Of a DNA stretch of 64,000 nt, positions 43,449 through 52,513 are shown piece by piece. Position numbers and translations under genes: made by a program. The notes under the pieces are model-generated. The model was not told the DNA's origin and made no database searches. It worked only from the letters and a program-made list of their open reading frames with translations. How positions within the stretch are numbered: position 1 is the stretch's first letter; every line of letters starts with the position of its first letter. Source of the DNA: JBMOPD01 sp049323615 (GTDB lineage: Bacteria > Bacillota > Desulfotomaculia > Desulfotomaculales > Desulfocucumaceae); the NCBI GenBank assembly GCA_049323615.1, contig JBMOPD010000035.1, positions 159,383 through 223,382 of the forward strand, given 5' to 3'.

Positions 43449-45668
43449 TTAATCCACCTTTTCCAGGGGTGCGAATTTCACCAGCAGTGTCTTGGTACCC
43501 AGGCCGGGGAAGTCTATCTTGACCTCCGCCGACTCGCCCTGCCCCCGCACATCCTGGACCGTACCCAACCCCCACTTGCCGTGCCTGACGCTGTCCCCCA
43601 CAGCAAAGGCCGGAAACTCCCTTTTTTCCTGCCGTCCCCAGAGCTGCGCCCCGGTGGTAACTCCAGGCAGCTTTCCGAAACGCCGGAACCCCGGTTCAGC
43701 TCCCGCCTGCGCCGGTCCGGGGCCATGTTCACCAATATCGGCGGGGTCCACGGTGGTGGTCAGCCCGGCGGGTATTTCCTCCAGGAAGCGCGAGGGTTCG
43801 TTAAACCTGGTGGCGCCGTAAATGGTCCGCTGCCAGCACCTGGTAAGGTAAAGTATTTCCTTGGCCCTGGTAATGCCCACATAGGCCAGCCTTCGTTCTT
43901 CATACATTTCTTGCGGCTGGTCCAGGGCCCTGGCGTGGGGGAATATGCCCTCCTCCATACCAATCAGGAAGACCACCGGAAATTCCAGTCCCTTGGCGCT
44001 GTGCAGGGTAATCAGGGCGGCCTGGTCGGACTGCTGGTCAAAATTGTCCACGTCGGCCACCAGGGCAAGCCCGGTAAGAAATTCTGTCAGGGTGGGCTCT
44101 TCGGCGGTGCGGTCAAATTCACCGGCCACCGTAAGAAACTCCCTGAGGTTTTCCTGCCTGGTCTGGGACTCCACTGTTCTTTCGGCCTCCAGGGCCGCCC
44201 AGTAGCCGGTCCGGTCCAGTATTTCCATGACCAGGTCGGTTACCGTGGTTTTTCCGGCCCGCCCGGCGGCGGACTGCAAGACCTCACCCAGTTGCTGGCA
44301 GGCCTTCTTCACCTTGCCTGAAAGTCCGGCGATCCCGGACGCCTTAACCAGGGCCTCGACTAAAGTGACCCCCTGCTCCCGTGCAAAATCAATTATTTTC
44401 TGCAGTGAGGCCTCCCCCACACCCCTTTTGGGGACGTTAATTATCCTGGCCAGGCTGACGGCGTCCAGGGGATTGTCCACGATCCTCAGATAAGCCATGA
44501 GGTCCCTGATTTCCTTGCGGTCATAAAACCTCAGCCCACCCACAACCCGGTAGGGTATGCCCCTGCGGACCAAAACTTCCTCAACGGCCCTGGACATGGC
44601 ATGGGTCCTGTAGAAAACCGCCATATCCCCGTACCTTATATTTTTACTGCTGTGCAGCTTTTCAATCCTGTCGGCCACAAATTCGGCCTCGGAGCGCTCC
44701 GTGCCGCCGGTATACAATATCACCGGAACGCCGGCGGCGGAGGCGGTCCACAGTTTCTTATCCTTCCGGTCGGGGTTGTTTTTTATAACCTGGTTGGCAG
44801 CCTCCAGAATGGTCTGGGTAGACCGGTAGTTCCGGTCCAGCACAATTACCTCCGCCTCCGGGTAATCTTTCTCGAAATCCAGAATATTGTTTATATCGGC
44901 TCCCCGCCAGCTGTAAATCCCCTGGTCCGGATCGCCCACCACGCAGAGGTTTCTATGCTCGGCCGCCAGCATGTTCACCAGCACGTATTGGGCATGGTTG
45001 GTATCCTGGTACTCATCAACCAGTATATACTGAAATTTATTCTGGTAAAACTTCAGCACGTGGGGATTCTGCCTGAACAGCCTGACGGTAACCAGCAATA
45101 TATCATCAAAATCCAGGGCGTTGTTGCCGACCAGCTTTTCCTGGTAAAGACCGTATACCCTGGACACCACCCTGCTGTAGTAGTCGTCTGCCTGGTCCGC
45201 AAACTCCCCGGGGGAAAGCAGGCGGTTCTTGGCCTGGGAGATAGAGGCAGCCATAGCCCTGGGCGGAAATCTTTTTTCGTCAATGTCCAGTTCCTTTAGA
45301 CAGTCCTTGATTACCGTCTGCTGATCCCCCTCGTCGTAGACGGTAAAGCCCTGGCTGTAGCCCGCAAAGGACGCCTGCCTTCTCAGTATGCGCATGCAGG
45401 CGGCGTGAAAGGTACACACCCACAGATCTTTCACACTCTCGGGAATCATCGCCGCCACCCTGTCTTTCATTTCCTGGGCCGCCTTGTTGGTAAAGGTAAT
45501 GGCCAGTATCTGATAGGGCGGCACCCCCTTATTCCTGATCAGGTGGGCCACCCTTGTGGTCAGCACACGGGTTTTGCCGCTTCCGGCGCCGGCCAGCACC
45601 AGCAGCGGCCCGTCGCAGATTTCCACCGCCCGCCTTTGGGAATCGTTCAGTCCGCTTAATATGTCCAT
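43449..45668 (-). CDS. pcrA: ATP-dependent DNA helicase PcrA (UvrD family)
   Basis: 739 residues. Walker A GAGSGKTRVL, the DEYQDTN Walker B, VGDPDQGIYSWRGA and the C-terminal GLEFPVVFLIG and YVGITRA motifs are all present. The ATG at 45668 follows GGAGG by five bases; earlier Met codons fall in the duplicated leader (see repeat 45667-45766). The C-terminal tail (HGKWGLGTVQDV) matches the RNA-polymerase-binding part of PcrA. Confidence 0.94.
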   Translation of the reverse strand: MDILSGLNDSQRRAVEICDGPLLVLAGAGSGKTRVLTTRVAHLIRNKGVPPYQILAITFTNKAAQEMKDRVAAMIPESVKDLWVCTFHAACMRILRRQASFAGYSQGFTVYDEGDQQTVIKDCLKELDIDEKRFPPRAMAASISQAKNRLLSPGEFADQADDYYSRVVSRVYGLYQEKLVGNNALDFDDILLVTVRLFRQNPHVLKFYQNKFQYILVDEYQDTNHAQYVLVNMLAAEHRNLCVVGDPDQGIYSWRGADINNILDFEKDYPEAEVIVLDRNYRSTQTILEAANQVIKNNPDRKDKKLWTASAAGVPVILYTGGTERSEAEFVADRIEKLHSSKNIRYGDMAVFYRTHAMSRAVEEVLVRRGIPYRVVGGLRFYDRKEIRDLMAYLRIVDNPLDAVSLARIINVPKRGVGEASLQKIIDFAREQGVTLVEALVKASGIAGLSGKVKKACQQLGEVLQSAAGRAGKTTVTDLVMEILDRTGYWAALEAERTVESQTRQENLREFLTVAGEFDRTAEEPTLTEFLTGLALVADVDNFDQQSDQAALITLHSAKGLEFPVVFLIGMEEGIFPHARALDQPQEMYEERRLAYVGITRAKEILYLTRCWQRTIYGATRFNEPSRFLEEIPAGLTTTVDPADIGEHGPGPAQAGAEPGFRRFGKLPGVTTGAQLWGRQEKREFPAFAVGDSVRHGKWGLGTVQDVRGQGESAEVKIDFPGLGTKTLLVKFAPLEKVD

Positions 45669-45766
45669 GACAACCTCCGTCAATACTTTAGGCATGCTAA
45701 ATTCACATCGGGGACGGTTCTGGATGTGAATTTATGACGACCTCCGTCAATACTTTAGGCATGCTA
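45667..45766. repeat. Duplicated pcrA leader flanking a hairpin insert
   Basis: The 33 bases at 45667-45699 recur at 45734-45766 with one mismatch. Between them is a perfect 11-base inverted repeat (AAATTCACATC, 45699-45709, and GATGTGAATTT, 45723-45733) around GGGGACGGTTCTG. The duplicate holds the pcrA ribosome site. The picture is that of a small hairpin element with a flanking duplication. Confidence 0.7.
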
Positions 45767-45917
45767 CAACCGGTCCATTGGTGATTATACCACAACGGCC
45801 TGGTAAATTCATCCGTAAAGTGTGCCGGCAAAAAAACAGGGCAGGAACTGATTCCAACCCTTATGTTCAATGTATTTTGTTTTACTATCTTTGTTCTCTG
45901 TGCACTCTGCGGGTAAA

Positions 45918-46313
45918 TTACTTTTTCTGCTTGCCGTAAACCTTTTCCGGGCTGAAATGCCTTTCCCCCACGGTTTTTACAGCACCGCCGGGGCCGATCA
46001 GGTTGTGAAAACAGCTGAAATAACCCTCGTGGCAGGCCGCTCCCCGCTGAATCACCTTTACCAGAAGAGTATCCCGGTCACAGTCGAAGTATACTTCCGT
46101 CACCTGCTGGGTGTTTCCCGATGTCTCCCCCTTGTGCCAGAGTTTTTGCCGGCTCCTGCTCCAAAACCAGGTCTCCCCGCTCTTTATGGTTTTTTCCACG
46201 GCCTCCCGGTTCATATAAGCCATCATCAACACCGCGCCGGAGTGGTTATCCTGTACTATGGCCGGGATAAGCCCCCGGCCGTCAAATTTCAATTTATCCA
46301 CGTCAAAAGGCAA
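45918..46313 (-). CDS. hisI: Phosphoribosyl-AMP cyclohydrolase
   Basis: 131 residues: GLIPAIVQDNHSGAVLMMAYMN, the zinc motif DCDRDTLL and the Cys-His RGAACHEGYFSCF. HisI only, without the HisE domain often fused to it; hisE is not in this window. Confidence 0.92.
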   Translation of the reverse strand: MPFDVDKLKFDGRGLIPAIVQDNHSGAVLMMAYMNREAVEKTIKSGETWFWSRSRQKLWHKGETSGNTQQVTEVYFDCDRDTLLVKVIQRGAACHEGYFSCFHNLIGPGGAVKTVGERHFSPEKVYGKQKK

Positions 46314-46329
46314 ATTACCTGTACCTCCA

Positions 46330-46370
46330 AATCAAAATTCCTAATCCCCAATCCCTGACCCAAATTCCCG
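46330..46370. repeat. CCCTAAT heptad repeat
   Basis: TTCCTAATCCCCAATCCCTG plus a GACCCAAATTCCC tail; the same tail recurs at 59062-59076. It lies between hisI and hisF inside the operon. Confidence 0.65.
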
Positions 46371-46372
46371 GC

Positions 46373-47131
46373 TTACATTCTAACGGCCACTCCCCTGTCC
46401 CTCAGGTATTCCTTCACCGCCCCGATACTGTATTGGCCGAAATGAAAAATGGACGCCGCCAGGGCCGCATCGGCCTCGCCTTCGGTTAAGCCGCAAAGAA
46501 TATGGTCAAGGGTGCCCACGCCTCCCGAAGCGATAACCGGAATCCTTATCGCCCTTGACACGCTGCGGGTAAGTTCCAGGTCGTATCCGTCCTTGGTGCC
46601 GTCCCGGTCCATACTGGTGAGGAGGATTTCACCGGCCCCCAGGGATTCAACCCGGCGCGCCCACTCCAGCGCGTCAATCCCGGCGGAAGTCCTGCCCCCG
46701 TGGATATATACCTCCCACCTGCCCGGACCGGACCGTCTGGCGTCAATGGCCACCACTATACACTGGCTGCCGAAGCGGGCCGAGGCCCGGGCCACCAGGT
46801 CCGGGTCCTTGACGGCGGCCGTATTGATGGAAACCTTGTCCGCCCCGGCGGAAAGCATAGCCCTTATATCTTCAAGGGTGCTGATTCCGCCCCCCACCGT
46901 AAAGGGAATAAAGACCTCCCCGGCGGTCCGGTAAACCATGTCCAAAACGGTTTTCCGGCCTTCGGCCGAGGCGGTTATATCGAGAAAGACAAGCTCGTCC
47001 GCCCCCTCACGGTCATAAAAGGCGGCCAGTTCCACCGGGTCGCCGGCATCCCGCAAGTTTATAAAATTAGTGCCCTTTACCACACGGCCCCCGGTAACAT
47101 CAAGACAAGGGATAATCCTCTTGGTCAGCAC
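46373..47131 (-). CDS. hisF: Imidazole glycerol phosphate synthase, cyclase subunit
   Basis: 252 residues: RIIPCLDVTGGRVVKG with the catalytic Asp and the phosphate loops GGGISTLED and ASGGVGTL. Overlaps the end of hisA. Confidence 0.95.
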   Translation of the reverse strand: MLTKRIIPCLDVTGGRVVKGTNFINLRDAGDPVELAAFYDREGADELVFLDITASAEGRKTVLDMVYRTAGEVFIPFTVGGGISTLEDIRAMLSAGADKVSINTAAVKDPDLVARASARFGSQCIVVAIDARRSGPGRWEVYIHGGRTSAGIDALEWARRVESLGAGEILLTSMDRDGTKDGYDLELTRSVSRAIRIPVIASGGVGTLDHILCGLTEGEADAALAASIFHFGQYSIGAVKEYLRDRGVAVRM

Positions 47132-47871
47132 GCGTTTTCCTCCAGTTCCACATCAGCCAGTGAAAGGGCGTCTTCGAGACTGACCATCCCGGCGTACAGG
47201 GACTTGCCCATGATAACCCCCTCAACGCCGATGTGCTCCAGCTTTTTTATGGACCGGAGGTCTTCCAGGGTGCTGATCCCGCCCGAGGCGATCACTTTCA
47301 GGCCGGTATTCCTGGCCATCTCCCGGACGGCGGCCACGTTTGGCCCTTTAAGCGTGCCATCCCGCCAGATATCGGTATATATGATCCTTTTAACTCCCAG
47401 TTTCTTCATCTCCGCGGCCAGGTCCATGGCATCCTTTTCCGAGGTTACACCCCACCCCTCAATGGCCACTTTACCGTCCTTGGCGTCAATGCCGACCACC
47501 ACCGACTCGCCGTACCTGGCGCAGGCGGATGCCACCATGTCGGGGTTGTTTATGGCCACAGTGCCCAGTATTACCCGGTTGATACCCATATCCAGAAGCT
47601 CCTGCACTATTTTCAGGTCGCGTATACCGCCCCCCACCTGCATGGGAATCTGCACCGCATCCCTTATCCTGCTAATTACGTCTATGTTTTTGGGGGAACC
47701 GCTGAAGGCTCCGTCCAGGTCTACCACGTGCAGCCAGCGGGCGCCCTTTTTCTGCCACACCCTGGCCATGGCGGCCGGGTCGTCGGAATAAACAGTCTCC
47801 CTGTCGGGCCTTCCTTCCACCAGCCGCACACAACGCCCCTCACGAATATCAACAGCAGGAAATATCAGCAT
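47125..47871 (-). CDS. hisA: ProFAR isomerase
   Basis: 248 residues: LIFPAVDIREGRCVRL, VGGGIRD and ASGGIST. Catalytic Asp residues are in place. Overlaps hisH and hisF by seven bases each, so translation is coupled. Confidence 0.95.
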   Translation of the reverse strand: MLIFPAVDIREGRCVRLVEGRPDRETVYSDDPAAMARVWQKKGARWLHVVDLDGAFSGSPKNIDVISRIRDAVQIPMQVGGGIRDLKIVQELLDMGINRVILGTVAINNPDMVASACARYGESVVVGIDAKDGKVAIEGWGVTSEKDAMDLAAEMKKLGVKRIIYTDIWRDGTLKGPNVAAVREMARNTGLKVIASGGISTLEDLRSIKKLEHIGVEGVIMGKSLYAGMVSLEDALSLADVELEENAC

Positions 47872-48476
47872 TTTTCAACGATCCCCCCAAAATTCCGCAG
47901 TATGCGTAAGCCCAGGACACTGCTTTTTTCCGGATGAAATTGAATGGCGAATATATTATCATATCCGACGGCAGAGGTGAATTCCACCCCGTAGTCGGTA
48001 ACGCCCATAGTTATGGATTCATGTTTAGGGTCAACATAGTAAGAGTGTACGAAGTAAAAGGCCGAATTGTCGGGCACATCCCGGAATAGCGGGTGGCTGC
48101 CCTTAAACCGCACCTGATTCCAGCCCATATGGGGCACCTTCAGCCCTTCCGGAAGACGCCTGACCATGCCCGGAAAAATTCCCAGGCCTTCGCTGTACCC
48201 CCACTCCTCACTGGCCTCAAACATGAGCTGCAGTCCCAGGCAGATACCCAGCAGTGGCCGCCCGTCCCCGGCGGCCCTTTTCACAGCCAGGTCCATTCCA
48301 GTCTTTTTGAGATTTTCCATGGCATCAGCAAAGGCTCCCACCCCGGGCAGCACAACCCCATCAGCCCGGTCCACCTCTTCCGGATCCCTTACTATTTTAA
48401 CGTTCACCCCTACCCTTTCAAAACCCTTCTCCACACTGCGCAGGTTCCCCATGCCGTAATCTATGACAGCAACCAA
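47865..48476 (-). CDS. hisH: Imidazole glycerol phosphate synthase, glutaminase subunit
   Basis: 203 residues. AVIDYGMGNLRSVEKGF opens the protein; the nucleophile Cys is in GICLGLQLMF and the His-Glu pair in IQFHPEKS. The TTG at 48476 follows GGAGG by eight bases and is preferred to upstream codons. Confidence 0.93.
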   Translation of the reverse strand: MVAVIDYGMGNLRSVEKGFERVGVNVKIVRDPEEVDRADGVVLPGVGAFADAMENLKKTGMDLAVKRAAGDGRPLLGICLGLQLMFEASEEWGYSEGLGIFPGMVRRLPEGLKVPHMGWNQVRFKGSHPLFRDVPDNSAFYFVHSYYVDPKHESITMGVTDYGVEFTSAVGYDNIFAIQFHPEKSSVLGLRILRNFGGIVEKC

Positions 48477-48495
48477 AACAACAACCTCCGTCAAC

Positions 48496-48530
48496 CAACC
48501 CTAATCCCTAACCCCTGACCCCAGATTCCT
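48496..48530. repeat. CCCTAAT heptad repeat
   Basis: AACCCTAATCCCTAACCCCT run with a seven-base period between hisB and hisH. Confidence 0.65.
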
Positions 48531-48534
48531 GCTG

Positions 48535-49131
48535 TTAAAGAATGCCCTTTGTTGACGGCACTTCCTCCCCGTCACTGCGGGCTGCGGCCATCCTCAAGGC
48601 CCTGGCCAGCCCCTTGAATATGGCTTCCACCATGTGATGCGTGTTTCTTCCCGCCAACATCTTCACGTGCAGGGTGATTCCCCCGTTTAAGGCAAAGGAT
48701 CTGAGGAACTCCTCCACCAGTTCGGTATCGAAGCAACCGACCTGCGGGGCGTTAAACTCAGCCTCCAGCCCCAGAAAGCCCCGTCCGCTCAAATCAAGAG
48801 CCACCATCACCAGGGCTTCGTCCATGGGCAGAATTACATGCCCGTACCGGTTTATGCCTCTCTTTTCGCCCAGGGCCTCTCTTACTGCACGGCCCAGGCA
48901 GATGGCCACGTCTTCAACGGTGTGGTGGGCGTCTACCCCGAGGTCTCCCCTGGCGGTAAGCTCAAGGTCAAACCCGGCGTGGGCGCCCAGCAGGTCAATC
49001 ATGTGGTCGAAGAACCCGATTCCGGTCGAACACTTCACCGCTCCCTGTCCGTCCAGGTTTAAGGCCACCCTTATCCCGGTTTCACCTGTTTTTCTTTCAA
49101 AAAAAGACTTTCTTTCCGGTCTGTCGGACAC
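48535..49131 (-). CDS. hisB: Imidazoleglycerol-phosphate dehydratase
   Basis: 198 residues: GIGFFDHMIDLLGAHAGFDL, DAHHTVEDVAICLG and ALNGGITLHVKMLAGRNTHHMVE (in part) hold the manganese-binding His residues. GTG start eight bases after GAGG. Confidence 0.94.
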   Translation of the reverse strand: MSDRPERKSFFERKTGETGIRVALNLDGQGAVKCSTGIGFFDHMIDLLGAHAGFDLELTARGDLGVDAHHTVEDVAICLGRAVREALGEKRGINRYGHVILPMDEALVMVALDLSGRGFLGLEAEFNAPQVGCFDTELVEEFLRSFALNGGITLHVKMLAGRNTHHMVEAIFKGLARALRMAAARSDGEEVPSTKGIL

Positions 49132-49246
49132 ATTAACAACCTCATCTACATTAAATTAGCCTTATTAATCTTTAATTTACCATGCTTGTTTTATTTTCCT
49201 GCCTTAATTTGAAGCAGATGCAATTTTCTTTGAATCAAGTACAAAT

Positions 49247-50320
49247 TTACCCTCCGGTCAGAACCGACCTCAGGCTGTCCAGAAAAACATCATTTTCCCG
49301 CTGCGTCCCCACCGATACCCGGAGGAATTTGCCCCGGCCGGGCGCCTCGATGTACCTTACCATCACGCCCTTGTCCAGGAGTTCACGGTGCACCTCGTCC
49401 TCGGGTCTAACTGTATTGAATAAAATAAAATTGGTCTCACTGGGGTAGAGTTTTACACCGGGCACCTCCCTTAACTTTTGGGCCAGACTGTTCCGCAGGC
49501 CGATTATTTCCCGCACCTGGGCCGCCATCAAATCCTTAAACCGCATTGCCGACCGGGCCGCCAGCTGTGAAAAGGAATTAACGTTAAAGGGCTGCTTAAT
49601 CCTCAGAAGCTCCCTCACCACCCGGGAATCGGCCAGCAAATAGCCCACCCTCATCCCGGCCAGCCCGAAGGCCTTGGAAAAGGTCCTCATGACCGCCAGG
49701 TTCGGGTATTTATCCAGTAAAGGGACACAGGACTCCCCGCCGAATTCTACGTAGGCTTCATCCACCACCAGCAGCGATTTTACGGAACCGGCTATGGCCC
49801 CTATATCCCTGACGTCCGTGGCGTTTCCGGAGGGATTGTTGGGATTGCACAGCACCATCACCCCCGGCTCATCCCCGGCTGCTTTTATCATGGCGCCTAT
49901 GTCCACCTCAAAATCAGGGCCCCGCGGCACATCCACCGGCACAGCGCCGGCCACCCGGGCGTGTATGGCGTACATGGAGAAGGTGGGGGAGGCGATGATC
50001 ACCCTCTTGCCTGCCCCGAAAGCCAGCATTATATCCAGTATCAGCTCATCGGACCCGTTGCCCACCATGATATTTTCTGTGCCAACGCCGAAATGGGCGG
50101 CCAGTTGGGATACCAGGTCCCTGGCCAGGGGGTCCGGATAGCGCCCAAAAAACTGCTTCCCCATGCCGGAGATAATATAGTCTTTTACCTCCGCCGGGAA
50201 GTCAAGGGGATTCTCGTTGGCGTCCAGCCTGATTACATCCGGCGCGTAATGGGGGTTGTAAGGTTTCAGTCCCTGCAGATCCCGCCTGACCAGTTCCTCA
50301 ACGGCAAAAACAGCCCTCAT
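49247..50320 (-). CDS. hisC: Histidinol-phosphate transaminase
   Basis: 357 residues, fold-type I PLP enzyme. LCNPNNPSGN, the PLP Lys in TFSKAFGLAGMRVGYLLAD and the C-terminal VRPEDEVHRELL. Overlaps hisD by four bases. Confidence 0.92.
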   Translation of the reverse strand: MRAVFAVEELVRRDLQGLKPYNPHYAPDVIRLDANENPLDFPAEVKDYIISGMGKQFFGRYPDPLARDLVSQLAAHFGVGTENIMVGNGSDELILDIMLAFGAGKRVIIASPTFSMYAIHARVAGAVPVDVPRGPDFEVDIGAMIKAAGDEPGVMVLCNPNNPSGNATDVRDIGAIAGSVKSLLVVDEAYVEFGGESCVPLLDKYPNLAVMRTFSKAFGLAGMRVGYLLADSRVVRELLRIKQPFNVNSFSQLAARSAMRFKDLMAAQVREIIGLRNSLAQKLREVPGVKLYPSETNFILFNTVRPEDEVHRELLDKGVMVRYIEAPGRGKFLRVSVGTQRENDVFLDSLRSVLTGG

Positions 50321-51852
50321 TTACCTCTCCCACCCCTTCCGGATTTGTCAATCCCGGGTATTTTGGGCGGACCCACACCGGCGCCCCGGTCGGAGAATTC
50401 CGGCAGGCCCGTTAAAAACGGCAGCTCCCGGCCGCTTCTGGTTTCGCTGCCGGCGTGCCCGGCCGCACCCTTTTGTATTATATCAAACCTTCCGGAAGAG
50501 ACTTCATCGCCTTTATCATATTCCGTGTCGGCCCTGGACTCTTCCTGCGCCATCCTTATCTTCACCGACCGGGCGTGGGCGTCCAGTCCCTCCACCACAG
50601 CCAGCTTTATTATGTCCGGGGCCTCCCGCTCCAGGGCTTCACGGCTGTAATACACCACACTGGTGCGCCTGATGAACTGGTCCACCCCCAGGGGAGAAAA
50701 AAACCTTGCCGTTCCACCGGTGGGCAGCACGTGATTCGGTCCGGCCACGTAGTCTCCCACCGGCTCGGGGGAATGCGGACCGAGAAAAACCGCGCCGGCG
50801 GTCCTCACCCTGCCCAGCCAGGCGAAAGGGTCCTTTACTATCAGTTCCAGGTGTTCCGGGGCAAAGCGGTTGGCCAGGCCAATGGCCTCCCCGACACTGC
50901 CGGTTATGATAATAAAGCCGTAGTCAGCCACCGCCCTGGCGGCGATCTCCGGCCTCTCCAGCAATTTCAGCTGCCTTTCCAGCTCGCTGCTTACCGCCTG
51001 GGCCAGGGTCCTGTCCGGGGTGATCAGCATTACGGAAGCCATTTCGTCATGCTCGGCCTGGGAAAGCAGGTCGGCGGCCACGTAAGCGGGGTTGGCCGTC
51101 GAGTCGGCCACCACCAGTATTTCACTGGGGCCGGCCAGCATGTCTATGTCCACCGTACCGAAAACCAACCGCTTGGCCATGGTTACATAACGGTTACCCG
51201 GGCCGGTTATCTTATCCACCGGGCTGATTATTCCGGTCCCGTAAGCCAGGGCGGCAATAGCCTGGGCGCCCCCTATCCTGTATATCTCGGTTACTCCGGC
51301 CTCGGCCGCCGCTGCCAGAGTGTGGCTGTCTATCCGGCCTTCCCTGCCCGGAGGAGTTGCCATGGCTATTTCCTCCACTCCGGCCACCCTGGCCGGTATG
51401 GCGTTCATTAATACCGAGGATGGATAGCTGGCCTTGCCCCCCGGAACATAGATGCCCACCCGCTTAAGGGGCCTGACCAACTGGCCCAGCACCACTCCTT
51501 CCCGGCGGCACTCAAACCATGAGTTCACCGCCTGTTTCTCGTGGTAAGCCGTTATGTTGTCCCTGGCCACCCTGATGGCCCGCAAAAAATCCCGGTCAAC
51601 CCTTTCCCGGGCCTGTTCAATCTCTTCACCGGAAACCCTGATTTTATCCGCTGTCAGGGGATAGCCGTCAATCTCCAGGCTCAGCCGGCAAAGGGCGGCG
51701 TCCCCTCCGGCCTTTACCGAGTCAATTATGGCGGCCACCCTGTCCTCCAGTTCCCTGCTTCCCCCAGCGGTCCTTTTTTTCCACAGGTCCAGCGCTTCAT
51801 CGGCGGTAACAAACCTGATCACAATACTTAACCCGGCCAACGGCCTGTTCAT
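50317..51852 (-). CDS. hisD: Histidinol dehydrogenase with unusual C-terminal tail
   Basis: 511 residues. Zinc and catalytic signatures are normal (GGKASYPSSVLMNAIPA, FAPEHLEL, GPNHVLPTGG). The usual end, near GLDAHARSVKIRM, is reached about 80 residues before the stop; the extra tail is hydrophilic, Gly-, Arg- and Glu-rich, with no recognised domain. A frameshift or fused leader is possible, though the frame runs intact to the hisC overlap. First gene of the his unit; hisG is not present here. Confidence 0.9.
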   Translation of the reverse strand: MNRPLAGLSIVIRFVTADEALDLWKKRTAGGSRELEDRVAAIIDSVKAGGDAALCRLSLEIDGYPLTADKIRVSGEEIEQARERVDRDFLRAIRVARDNITAYHEKQAVNSWFECRREGVVLGQLVRPLKRVGIYVPGGKASYPSSVLMNAIPARVAGVEEIAMATPPGREGRIDSHTLAAAAEAGVTEIYRIGGAQAIAALAYGTGIISPVDKITGPGNRYVTMAKRLVFGTVDIDMLAGPSEILVVADSTANPAYVAADLLSQAEHDEMASVMLITPDRTLAQAVSSELERQLKLLERPEIAARAVADYGFIIITGSVGEAIGLANRFAPEHLELIVKDPFAWLGRVRTAGAVFLGPHSPEPVGDYVAGPNHVLPTGGTARFFSPLGVDQFIRRTSVVYYSREALEREAPDIIKLAVVEGLDAHARSVKIRMAQEESRADTEYDKGDEVSSGRFDIIQKGAAGHAGSETRSGRELPFLTGLPEFSDRGAGVGPPKIPGIDKSGRGGRGK

Positions 51853-51908
51853 GCCAGGCCCCCGGCGACCAACCCCGGGCCAGATCCCGGCCGGGCCTCC
51901 CCCTTTAG

Positions 51909-51975
51909 TTTAACATTTTATCTTGTTAAATTATTATCATGTTAATATGTTAATATTACATCAACTGATAGTCAA
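51909..51975 (-). promoter_or_regulatory. his operon promoter with inverted TTTAAC/GTTAAA sites
   Basis: On the minus strand TTGACT (51970-51975), a 17-base spacer and TAACAT (51947-51952) form a good promoter. Downstream, TTTAAC (51909-51914) and GTTAAA (51925-51930) with further GTTAA copies make candidate operator sites. The TrpR-family gene on the other side may encode the regulator. Confidence 0.55.
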
Positions 51976-52018
51976 CACTTTTTTTACCAAGGCGCCTTAA
52001 CAATGAAGGCACAAATAT

Positions 52019-52038
52019 GGGGAACGTTCAGGTTCCCC
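52019..52038 (+). other. Short inverted repeat near the regulator gene
   Basis: GGGGAAC/GTTCCCC with a six-base loop, just past the stop of the TrpR-family gene. The T-run is short and on the plus strand, so it may be an operator or weak terminator. Confidence 0.3.
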
Positions 52039-52047
52039 GCTTTTATC

Positions 52048-52350
52048 CTAGCCGCCCCTTTCTTTAACCCTGGCCAGTATCAGTTTGTAGCCGTCCGCCC
52101 CGTAGTTGAGGGCTCTCTTCACCCGGCTGACGGTGGCCGTACTGGCGCCGGTCTTGTTCACAATCTCCCCGTAGGTGCGGTTTTCCTCAAGCATCCTGGC
52201 CACCTCGAAACGCTGGGCCATGGATTTTATTTCGGCCACGGTGCAGAGATCCTCAAAGAACCGGTAGCACTCGTCTAGACTTTCCAGGGTCAGGACCGCT
52301 TCAAACAGTTTGTCCAGAAGTTGATCCTTAAGCTTCCCGTTATAGTTCAT
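52048..52350 (-). CDS. TrpR/YerC-family regulator, possibly a histidine repressor
   Basis: 100 residues: EIKSMAQRFEVARMLEENRTYGEIVNKTGASTATVSRVKRAL (in part) is the TrpR-type HTH of the YerC/YecD family. It is encoded directly beside hisD, and relatives in clostridia have been predicted as histidine-responsive repressors. The role here is inferred from position. Confidence 0.75.
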   Translation of the reverse strand: MNYNGKLKDQLLDKLFEAVLTLESLDECYRFFEDLCTVAEIKSMAQRFEVARMLEENRTYGEIVNKTGASTATVSRVKRALNYGADGYKLILARVKERGG

Positions 52351-52465
52351 AATAAATTCCCCCTGGTACCTTTTATAGTATTCCCTTATTAACTTCCTAA
52401 AGCCAGGTCAGGAAAATTTTCGACACCGGTATTAAAAAACCTTTTATCCGGCTCATTTTTTCCCC

Positions 52466-52502
52466 AAAAAAAACCGCCGCCGGGGCGGACCCCGCAGGCG
52501 GT
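52466..52502 (-). terminator. Rho-independent terminator after khtU
   Basis: Minus-strand stem ACCGCC/GGCGGT with a GC-rich inner region followed by eight Ts, 12 bases past the stop of the antiporter gene. Confidence 0.8.
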
Positions 52503-52513
52503 ATTGCCCTGTT

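Noticed and set aside
51853..52047. T-box leader for the his operon
   Set aside because: No T-box core or tRNA-anticodon-like stem seen; a simple promoter with operator-like repeats explains the gap better.
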